Below, piece by piece: positions 18,233 to 24,154 of a stretch of 64,000 bases of DNA. The position numbers and the translations under genes were made by a program. Position 1 is the first letter of the stretch. Every line of letters begins with the position of its first letter. Under the pieces are notes generated by a model that was not told the DNA's origin, made no database searches, and saw only the letters and a program-made list of their open reading frames with translations. This DNA comes from Chryseobacterium formosum (GTDB taxonomy: Bacteria > Bacteroidota > Bacteroidia > Flavobacteriales > Weeksellaceae), in contig NZ_JAOVZW010000013.1 of the NCBI RefSeq assembly GCF_026460885.1, positions 1 through 64,000 on the forward strand. The letters run 5' to 3'.

Positions 18233-18475
18233 TTACAATTGATGAAAGGTCTGTAAGTTGTTGGAAAATAACAAATTGTACTTGATTGCCTCTTCGAACT
18301 GGTTGATTGCCTCTTCGAAGTAGTTGATTGCTTCTTCGAACTCCTTGATTGGCTGTTCGAACTCCTTGATCAGCATTTCGAAATGGTTGACTGTTTGTTC
18401 GAAGTACTTGATTACTCTTTCGAAGTGGTTGATTGAGTCAAATAACAATTTGATTGTCGTAACGAAATGCTTCAT
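18233..18475 (-). CDS. Possible 80-residue heptad-repeat ORF (doubtful)
   Basis: This minus-strand frame reads through most of the 21-bp repeat as seven-residue units of the type FEEAINQ, FEEAINY, FEQPIKE, FEMLIKE, FEQTVNH and FERVIKY, which would make a strongly amphipathic helix. The ATG at 18475 begins MKHFVTTIK. Upstream, the same frame and repeat phase continue for about 54 bases to a TGA at 18530-18532, beyond which another FE unit lies in phase. So the ORF may be the remnant of a longer coding repeat, or its openness may be a by-product of the repeat. No signal peptide and no recognised family. Confidence 0.3.
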   Translation of the reverse strand: MKHFVTTIKLLFDSINHFERVIKYFEQTVNHFEMLIKEFEQPIKEFEEAINYFEEAINQFEEAIKYNLLFSNNLQTFHQL

Positions 18476-18556
18476 TGAGACAACTAAGTGGTTGAGGTTT
18501 GTTTTGTACTGATTTTTTCTGTCTTCGAATCAATTGTCTGATATTTCGAAACAATG
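18293..18556. repeat. 21-bp-period degenerate minisatellite
   Basis: TTCGAA recurs at 18293, 18314, 18335, 18356, 18377, 18398 and 18419, exactly 21 bases apart. The phase is kept through degenerate units (AACGAA at 18461) to exact TTCGAA at 18524 and 18545. Between them lies TTGATT-like sequence. Roughly 13 units are present. The period is a multiple of three and gives FE-starting heptads on the minus strand. The units differ too much to be a recent expansion. Confidence 0.85.
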
Positions 18557-18626
18557 TTTAAATTAAATATCTAATTGTATTTTTTTGAATACTTTTTACG
18601 AAATTTACTCTAATCAAAAATTAAAT

Positions 18627-19013
18627 ATGAAAAAAATATTTTTATTATCAGTAATGTTCCTTTCTACTTTTACGATTGCTCAAAAAGTGGGTGGAGATAA
18701 AGATGCTCACGGCTGTATCGGCTCTGCAGGTTACACCTATTCACAAATCAAAAATGATTGTGTAAGAGTTTTCGAACAGAAAATTAAGCTCAATGAAGTG
18801 AAACCGAAAGGAAGCTCAACCTCGATGACTGCTGTTATTTTTAGCAAAGACATGAAGAAAGCAGAGATTTTCCTTCCGGAACAAAATAAAGGAAGTTTAA
18901 TTTTAACAAGACTTGGAAAAGGCAAAGCCTGGAAAAACGGAAACTATATTTTAGTTCCTTACAAAAAGACAGGTTATCAATTAAAGAAAGATAATATCGT
19001 CATTTATCAATAA
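18627..19013 (+). CDS. Small secreted protein of unknown function
   Basis: The frame extends to 18585, but the ATG at 18627 gives a signal peptide (MKKIFLLSVMFLSTFTIAQ), so the product is 128 residues. The mature protein begins KVGGDKDAHGCIGSAGYTYSQIKNDC, with two Cys that could form a disulfide. After that comes a beta-rich segment (AVIFSKDMKKAEIFLP, GNYILVPYKKTGYQLKK). The GCIGSAGYxYS motif followed by NDCVR recurs in small uncharacterised Bacteroidota proteins. It is a single gene ending at a bidirectional terminator. Confidence 0.7.
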   Translation: MKKIFLLSVMFLSTFTIAQKVGGDKDAHGCIGSAGYTYSQIKNDCVRVFEQKIKLNEVKPKGSSTSMTAVIFSKDMKKAEIFLPEQNKGSLILTRLGKGKAWKNGNYILVPYKKTGYQLKKDNIVIYQ

Positions 19014-19018
19014 AACAA

Positions 19019-19051
19019 AAACAGGAAGCCAGCATTGACTTCCTGTTTTTA
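19019..19051. terminator. Bidirectional terminator
   Basis: AAACAGGAAG and CTTCCTGTTT form a 10-bp stem with a 10-base loop and a T tail, between the convergent genes ending at 19013 and 19069. Confidence 0.8.
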
Positions 19052-19068
19052 TCTAAAATAATCCAAAT

Positions 19069-20235
19069 TTATCCAAGAACAACTTCTTCAGCATAAATTA
19101 AACCTTCATAACAAGCATTGTAAATCGCTTTCAATTCATCTAAAGTAGGAACTCTCGGATTGAAACCTGTACAAGGATCTATTAAAGCGTTGTTTGCAAT
19201 ATAATCGAGGTTTTTATCCCAATCTTCTCTCGAAATTCCAAATTCTTTGATAGAAGACTGATTGTTGATTTCCAAACGAAGATTTTCGATAGCCTGGGCC
19301 AATTCTTCAGTTGTTTCTTTACCGATAACTTTTGCCAATTCTGTATAACGTTCAGTTGCCTGAGCATTAAAACGGATTACATTCGGTAAGAAAATCGCAT
19401 TAGAAGCACCATGAGGAATTCCGTACAAAGCACCAACTTGGTGAGATAAAGAGTGTACAATTCCTAACCAAGCATTATTAAATGCCAAACCTCCCATAAA
19501 AGAAGCATCATGCATATTCTGACGTGCCGCAATGTTATTTGGATTTTCTACCACTTCTTTCAAGTTATCAAAAACCAGTTCCAATCCTCCTTTAGAAAGT
19601 GCATCTGCGATATTGTTGTCGATATTAGAAACGTAAGCTTCAACACAGTGAGTCAACACATCAAGGCCTGTGTTTGCAGTAACGTGAGCCGGCATTGATG
19701 CACAGATTTCACCATCAATGATTGCAACATCAGGAGTTAATTCGTAAGAAACTATAGGATACTTTACTCCTTTTTCTCTGTCTGTAATTACCGCAAGACC
19801 AGTTGTTTCAGTTCCTGTTCCGCTTGTAGAAGGAATTGCGATAAATTTCGCTTTGTTTCTTAAAACTGGCACTGTGAAAGGTTTAATCATTGCATCAAAA
19901 TCAGCATCTGGATATTCATAAAAAACCCACATAATTTTTGCTGCATCAATCGCTGAACAACCACCTAAGCCGATAATCCAATCTGGCTGAAAATTCTGAA
20001 TCACTTCAGCACCTTTCATACAAGTTGCAGATGACGGGTCTTCTTCCACACCTTCGAAAATCTGAGTTTCGATTCCAGCTTCTGTAAGGTAAGCAACCGC
20101 TTTATCCAGCGTTCCGCTTTTTCTCATCGAACTTCCGCCTGTTACGATTACCGCTTTTGTCCCTTTGATATTTGCCAATTCAGAAAGAGTTCCTGCTCCA
20201 TGGAAAACTTCTCCTGCAATAAATAATTTGCTCAT
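19069..20235 (-). CDS. Iron-containing alcohol dehydrogenase
   Basis: A 388-residue cytoplasmic NAD(P)-dependent dehydrogenase of the Fe-ADH (group III) family. Near the N-terminus lies the cofactor strand VIVTGGSSMRKSG, then the GLGGCSAIDAAK nucleotide motif and the PSTSGTGTE loop. The metal site includes the THCVEAY helix and HSLSHQVGALYGIPHG, which supply the His ligands, with the Asp in the preceding helix. The substrate is unknown, with butanol, 1,3-propanediol or aldehydes among typical ones. An AraC-type regulator is transcribed just upstream on the same strand (67-base gap), and is the obvious candidate to control it. Confidence 0.92.
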   Translation of the reverse strand: MSKLFIAGEVFHGAGTLSELANIKGTKAVIVTGGSSMRKSGTLDKAVAYLTEAGIETQIFEGVEEDPSSATCMKGAEVIQNFQPDWIIGLGGCSAIDAAKIMWVFYEYPDADFDAMIKPFTVPVLRNKAKFIAIPSTSGTGTETTGLAVITDREKGVKYPIVSYELTPDVAIIDGEICASMPAHVTANTGLDVLTHCVEAYVSNIDNNIADALSKGGLELVFDNLKEVVENPNNIAARQNMHDASFMGGLAFNNAWLGIVHSLSHQVGALYGIPHGASNAIFLPNVIRFNAQATERYTELAKVIGKETTEELAQAIENLRLEINNQSSIKEFGISREDWDKNLDYIANNALIDPCTGFNPRVPTLDELKAIYNACYEGLIYAEEVVLG

Positions 20236-20258
20236 TTTAATCTAATTTTTTGATGAAG

Positions 20259-20266
20259 CAAAATTA
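20259..20266 (-). promoter_or_regulatory. Putative -7 promoter element of the Fe-ADH gene
   Basis: Minus-strand TAATTTTG matches TAnnTTTG, 23 bases before the ATG at 20235. It implies that the dehydrogenase has its own promoter. Confidence 0.45.
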
Positions 20267-20301
20267 AATAAGCAAAATCCGACGATGTTATACAAACGAG
20301 A

Positions 20302-21186
20302 TTATCCGATATACATTTGCGCCAATTCCTGTTGAAGTTCGGTCGGTGTTTCCTTGAGTTTTGATTTTACGAATTTGTTGAGAGCTGAAGGAGAATTAAA
20401 ACCTAAATCGAAAGCAATTTCTTTGTGAGAAAGATCAGAAAACATTAACTGACGTTTTATTTCGATTAAGATTCTATTGTGAATCGCTTGAATTGCCGTT
20501 TCTCCACAATGTTTTTTGGTGATTGAATTTAATTTTTTTGGAGTGATTGACAATTCTTCAGCATAATATTGAACAGTTCTGTACTGCTTATAATGTTCGT
20601 TCAATAATTTTTTAAATCGAACATAAATATGTTTGTCGGCTGAATCATTATTTAAAATGGGATGCAAACCGTGAACAGATTCTATCAAACTTAAAAGAAA
20701 AATTTTAATCTGAAATCTCGCCTGTTCTTTTTTTATCAAACTTGGATTTTCATAAATTCCTTTGATAATTTTTATAGCGTTTAAGCTTTGGTCAAAATCT
20801 TCTTGAGATAAAATCGTACAATTAAGTTGTGTGGAAAGATTGACATTATAAGTACTCAATTCATTTTTCAGAATATCCGAACAGAATAATATTTCTTCAA
20901 ACAGAATAATTTTTCCTTTTAAATCTGGACTTAAATCTGATATAAAATGGACTTGTTCAGGAAACACAACTGAAATTTTTCCTGCTTTTAAATAATGAAT
21001 TTTGTCTTCGATATGAGGCTGTAGAGTTCCTTTTTCGATGACAATGATAAAGAAATGGTCTTTTTTGTGAGGTTTAAAATACTCTTTCAAATTTTCCTCA
21101 TTTAAGTCAAAAACACGGAACGATAAATTTTTGTCTTCTAGTTTTTGAATATTCTTCTTTATTTCCAGTTTCTTCATTGTCGCCAT
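20302..21186 (-). CDS. AraC-family transcriptional regulator
   Basis: A 294-residue regulator. The N-terminal about 150 residues are cupin-like (FFIIVIEKGTLQPHIEDKIHYLKAGKISVVFPEQVH). The C-terminal about 100 residues carry two HTH motifs: YAEELSITPKKLNSITKKHCG and HKEIAFDLGFNSPSALNKFVKSKLKETPTEL. This matches the AraC/XylS layout with an effector-binding N-terminus. It probably regulates the adjacent Fe-ADH gene; that link is inferred from position. The start at 21186 (MATMKK) could also be the ATG three codons later. Confidence 0.9.
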   Translation of the reverse strand: MATMKKLEIKKNIQKLEDKNLSFRVFDLNEENLKEYFKPHKKDHFFIIVIEKGTLQPHIEDKIHYLKAGKISVVFPEQVHFISDLSPDLKGKIILFEEILFCSDILKNELSTYNVNLSTQLNCTILSQEDFDQSLNAIKIIKGIYENPSLIKKEQARFQIKIFLLSLIESVHGLHPILNNDSADKHIYVRFKKLLNEHYKQYRTVQYYAEELSITPKKLNSITKKHCGETAIQAIHNRILIEIKRQLMFSDLSHKEIAFDLGFNSPSALNKFVKSKLKETPTELQQELAQMYIG

Positions 21187-21213
21187 TTCCTTCTATGTTT
21201 TAAAACGAAGCAA

Positions 21214-21221
21214 CAAATTTA
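21214..21221 (-). promoter_or_regulatory. Putative -7 promoter element of the AraC gene
   Basis: TAAATTTG on the minus strand, 27 bases upstream of the ATG at 21186. Confidence 0.4.
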
Positions 21222-21404
21222 AACTAAAACATCACCATTTTCCAAAACCGATTTATTCAAGAAATTTGATATTTAAATTATTTCATCTGAAATTTTAAAC
21301 AAAAGAGAGCGACGAAAACCTCATGAATAAAAGAAAATTTTAAAATTCAAAAAAATATTCTACATTTATTAAAGTAAAACAATCAGTACAGTCGTCCTAA
21401 CAAT

Positions 21405-21983
21405 ATGGAGATTGTCGAAAAACTACCAATGCCAGAGAAGGAAAAGGAAAACATTATTTCTCAAACCGTAACGAGTTACGGCGGAAAACTGATGTCTTTT
21501 ATTCGTCCTAAAGTAAAAAATACCGAAGATGCTGAAGATATTCTGCAGGAAGTATGGTATCAGTTTAGCAGTTTGACCAATCTTTCGGAAATTGTAAACG
21601 TTGGAGGATGGTTGTACCGAGTGACTTCAAACAAAATCATCGACAAATACCGTAAAAAGAAAACCGAAAATCTTGAGGATTTTGTGTACGAAGACGAAGA
21701 TGGCGAATTTTCGATTAAAGATATTCTTTTGATGGACGACAGCGCTGGTCCGGAAGTTAAAATGTTTCAGGATGAAATTTGGAAAAAACTTTTTGAAGCT
21801 TTAGACGAACTTCCCGAAAAACAAAGATTGGTTTACACAGAAAACGAACTTAACGATAAAACTTTACAGCAAATCGCAGATGAACAGGGTGAAAATATCA
21901 AAACCATTATCAGTAGAAAAAATTATGCAGTAAAGCATTTGAGAAGCAGATTGAGACAATTGTACGAAGATTTAAATAATTAG
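21405..21983 (+). CDS. ECF-type RNA polymerase sigma factor
   Basis: A 192-residue sigma-70 family protein. Region 2 is KNTEDAEDILQEVWYQFSSLTNL followed by GGWLYRVTSNKIIDKYRKKK. Region 4 is LPEKQRLVYTENELNDKTLQQIADEQ with the recognition helix ENIKTIISRKNYAVKHLRSRL. An acidic linker (EDFVYEDEDGEF) joins them. There is no FecR-like anti-sigma gene next to it; instead two small membrane proteins follow 11 and 101 bases downstream. It may respond to envelope stress, but nothing in the sequence names the signal. Confidence 0.92.
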   Translation: MEIVEKLPMPEKEKENIISQTVTSYGGKLMSFIRPKVKNTEDAEDILQEVWYQFSSLTNLSEIVNVGGWLYRVTSNKIIDKYRKKKTENLEDFVYEDEDGEFSIKDILLMDDSAGPEVKMFQDEIWKKLFEALDELPEKQRLVYTENELNDKTLQQIADEQGENIKTIISRKNYAVKHLRSRLRQLYEDLNN

Positions 21984-21994
21984 AAATAAATAAG

Positions 21995-22330
21995 ATGAAT
22001 AATAAATATAAAAAAAGTTGGGCTCTTTTAATTTTATGTCCGCCCTTGATTTTCCTTACCGTTGCATTGATTGTAATGTGGCTTTGGAACTGTATTCTTC
22101 CCGAAATTATTGGTGTAAAAACAATTAATTATTGGCAGGCAATGGGGATTTTAGTGCTAAGTAAAATTCTTTTTGGAGGTTTTCACGGAAAATTCGGACA
22201 GGGAATGCGTGATATGAAAGAAAAACACATGAAACACAGAATGGAAGGAATGTCTGATGATGAAAAGGAAAAATTCAAAGAAGTTTGGAGACAGAAATGC
22301 GAAAGCGGATTCTTCAACCGAAACAAATGA
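21995..22330 (+). CDS. Small two-TM membrane protein of the sigma-factor unit
   Basis: A 111-residue protein with hydrophobic helices at about 10-32 and 46-62, then a very basic, Met-rich cytoplasmic tail (GMRDMKEKHMKHRMEGM) and DDEKEKFKEVWRQKC. It starts 11 bases after the sigma gene, so co-transcription is almost certain. No anti-sigma domain is recognisable, but the tail could contact the sigma factor. The closing helix resembles the one in the next gene (a charged LKxKFKxEF-like stretch ending in Arg-x-Cys), which suggests the two proteins are related in function. Unknown family. Confidence 0.7.
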   Translation: MNNKYKKSWALLILCPPLIFLTVALIVMWLWNCILPEIIGVKTINYWQAMGILVLSKILFGGFHGKFGQGMRDMKEKHMKHRMEGMSDDEKEKFKEVWRQKCESGFFNRNK

Positions 22331-22431
22331 ACAAACGGGTAGTTTAAAATTTTTAGAAGTAGTAAAGTAAAAATTGAAACGAATTCGTCTCTATAAAAAA
22401 CAAGAAGTAGTAAAATTTAAAATTTAAGAAA

Positions 22432-22704
22432 ATGAAAAATTCAGTATTAAAAGGTATTTTAGGAGCTGTTGCTGTTGCAGGAGTTGCCATAATTGCTAAA
22501 AAAGTAATCGAAAGAAAAAGATTTGTAAAAGGTATTTTTAATGAATACGGAATCAAAGAAAAATCTCCATTTGCATTAGCTGATAAAATCAGAGAAATGG
22601 ATGAAGAGCAATATCAGGAATTGAAAGGAAAGTTCAAAAAAGAATTTGCTTCGAGATGTTGTCATAAAAATTTCGACAAAAAAGAAAAATTTGCAGAAGC
22701 ATAA
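22432..22704 (+). CDS. Small single-TM protein of the sigma-factor unit
   Basis: A 90-residue protein with a hydrophobic segment (residues 6-24, GILGAVAVAGVAIIAKKVI), then a charged helical tail. It contains KIREMDEEQYQELKGKF and RCCHKNFDKKEKFAEA, with a vicinal Cys pair. It is 101 bases downstream of the two-TM gene and ahead of a terminator, so it is probably the last gene of the ECF unit. Unknown function. Confidence 0.65.
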   Translation: MKNSVLKGILGAVAVAGVAIIAKKVIERKRFVKGIFNEYGIKEKSPFALADKIREMDEEQYQELKGKFKKEFASRCCHKNFDKKEKFAEA

Positions 22705-22733
22705 AATAGAAAGTAACTAAATTGAAATTGTTT

Positions 22734-22768
22734 AATTCCGGCGCAAAAATGTGTCGGAATTTTTTTGC
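22734..22768 (+). terminator. Terminator of the ECF unit
   Basis: An 11-bp stem with two G-U pairs (AATTCCGGCGC with GTGTCGGAATT) and a run of T at 22760-22766, which merges with the start of a dispersed repeat island. Confidence 0.7.
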
Positions 22769-23040
22769 CACGAATACACGAATTTCTTTAAATTTAAATC
22801 AACACAACGTTTGTCATTCTGGAGGAAACTAAGCTATAAATTGTATTCGATACCGAGATTCCTGCGGAATGACAAATATGGTAATTATTATTAAAAGATA
22901 AGTCTTTCTTTGCTGAGTGAAACGCCTTTGCGAACGAAAAATATTTTCAATCATTAAAAAAATCTTAGCGAACTTTGCGTTAAAAAATTACGCTCATAAT
23001 CACAAAATTCTGCCATTCGTGGCTATAAATTTTTTGCCAA
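22761..23040. repeat. Island of dispersed intergenic repeats
   Basis: This gene-free stretch holds nested inverted repeats. GCCACGAAT (22768-22776) is matched by ATTCGTGGC (23015-23023). TTTGTCATTCTGGAGGAA (22810-22827) is matched imperfectly by TTCCTGCGGAATGACAAA (22859-22876). AT-rich sequence with AACTTTGCGTTAAAA lies between. The TGTCATTC and ATTCGTGGC types recur as intergenic repeats in flavobacteria, and the first also flanks the GIY-YIG gene at 36477. Confidence 0.65.
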
Positions 23041-23055
23041 CAATCGCAAATTCCT

Positions 23056-23063
23056 TATTTTTG
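23056..23063 (+). promoter_or_regulatory. Putative -7 promoter element with a very short leader
   Basis: TATTTTTG ends 9 bases before the ATG of the J-protein at 23073. The transcript would therefore be almost leaderless. Confidence 0.45.
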
Positions 23064-23072
23064 TTAGCCTAA

Positions 23073-23720
23073 ATGAAAGACTACTACTATTTTCTCGGGA
23101 TTTCTCACGATGCTTCAGATGAAGACATCAAAAAATCTTACCGAAAGCTTTCATTAAAATACCATCCGGATAAAAATCAGAACGACGATTTTTTTGCAGA
23201 CCGTTTCAAAGAAATTCAGGAAGCGTACGAAACCTTAAGTGATAAAGGACGAAGAATTACGTATGATCAGAATTTAGAAAGTCAGCAGAAAACTTTCAGA
23301 TATACAGTTCCGCCTTCGATAAAAACTTTTTCGGCCAATAAAATTCATGCAAAAAAAGGAGAAGAAATTATTATTACGTGGCAAACTCAAAACGCCGATG
23401 TAGTGAAAGTTTTACCTTTTGGACTGGAAAAAGTGTATGGAGAAAGGATTTTTAAGATAACAGAATTTAAAAACGGAAAATTCCAGTTATTGCTTCATGC
23501 AACGAATTCGCTTTTGCATAAAACCGTCGTTCAGGGAATTACAATAACAGAAGTTTTTGAATCTGATGGAGAAAAATTCAGAGACAAAGCAGAAGAATTG
23601 TTTAGACCACAACCTCGAACAGTCATTAACAGAAGAGGTTATCCCAAAATTATGCTGCTGATTTGGGGAATCATTATCTTGGCAATTCTAATTTATTTTT
23701 GGATTAGTGATTTTATTTAA
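23073..23720 (+). CDS. Membrane-anchored DnaJ-domain protein
   Basis: A 215-residue protein: an N-terminal J domain (residues 2-68) with the HPD motif at 31-33 that stimulates DnaK, a middle beta-rich domain (about 80-165, [22 protein letters not shown]), and a C-terminal hydrophobic helix (about 192-212) ending ISDFI. It lacks the Gly/Phe and zinc-finger regions of true DnaJ, so it is a type III J-protein, probably tail-anchored in the inner membrane with the J domain in the cytoplasm. It recruits DnaK to an unknown client. It stands alone after the repeat island. Confidence 0.85.
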   Translation: MKDYYYFLGISHDASDEDIKKSYRKLSLKYHPDKNQNDDFFADRFKEIQEAYETLSDKGRRITYDQNLESQQKTFRYTVPPSIKTFSANKIHAKKGEEIIITWQTQNADVVKVLPFGLEKVYGERIFKITEFKNGKFQLLLHATNSLLHKTVVQGITITEVFESDGEKFRDKAEELFRPQPRTVINRRGYPKIMLLIWGIIILAILIYFWISDFI

Positions 23721-23761
23721 GATTTAACTAAACTCAAAAATTTATTAATTTTCAAACTTCA

Positions 23762-23917
23762 CTAAGCCAGCTTTTTATTTCCCGGGCATTTTTTGCAACG
23801 TTTTCCTTTTTTAAACTTTTTGCAGCAAGACTTTTTGTCGCCACAAAACATTTCTTCAGTATTGAAGTTAAACGCAGGAGCCAATGGAGCGATTTTGAAA
23901 GGAACAATAATATTCAT
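23762..23917 (-). CDS. Cys-rich 51-residue small protein
   Basis: The minus-strand ATG at 23917 opens a 51-codon frame to a TAG. It begins MNIIVPFKIAPLAPAFNF. The C-terminal half is Lys- and Cys-rich: CGDKKSCCKKFKKGKRCKKC followed by PGNKKLA, giving cysteines at 25, 31, 32, 41 and 44. The spacing C-x5-CC-x8-C-x2-C looks like a small metal-binding site. Similar short KSCCKK...CKxCP proteins are familiar to me from flavobacteria, but have no assigned function. There is no signal peptide. It lies alone in the gap before gcvP. Confidence 0.6.
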   Translation of the reverse strand: MNIIVPFKIAPLAPAFNFNTEEMFCGDKKSCCKKFKKGKRCKKCPGNKKLA

Positions 23918-24154
23918 GTTGCAAATATATTAATTTAGAATAAATATAATTAATAAAATTGTAATTTTCTTTTAATATTGATTACTAGAGGTTTTGCAAT
24001 CAATTTCGAAATGATTTCTCGTAATTTTAACTAAAAATATTTAACCAAATCTTCCTTTCAAAAGATTTAACATCCAATTAATATAGGTTGTGAATTTGCT
24101 CAAAAAAACGTAATTTTACGAATCTTTTTTTACATACAAAATCTAATATAAAAA

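Noticed and set aside
18324..18512. Plus-strand 62-residue ORF across the 21-bp repeat
   Set aside because: Its openness comes from the repeat; the product is Ser/Leu/Trp-rich with no start context, and the minus frame gives the regular heptads.
18293..18556. CRISPR-like array
   Set aside because: The units are contiguous at 21 bp with no unique spacers between conserved repeats, and no cas genes are present.
20302..21186. AraC gene as regulator of the polysaccharide locus
   Set aside because: It lies 2 kb away on the other strand beyond a terminator and next to the Fe-ADH gene, and it is not a hybrid two-component or SusR-type protein.
24000..24154. Glycine riboswitch ahead of gcvP
   Set aside because: No tandem aptamer-like GC-rich helices are visible; the leader is AT-rich and short.
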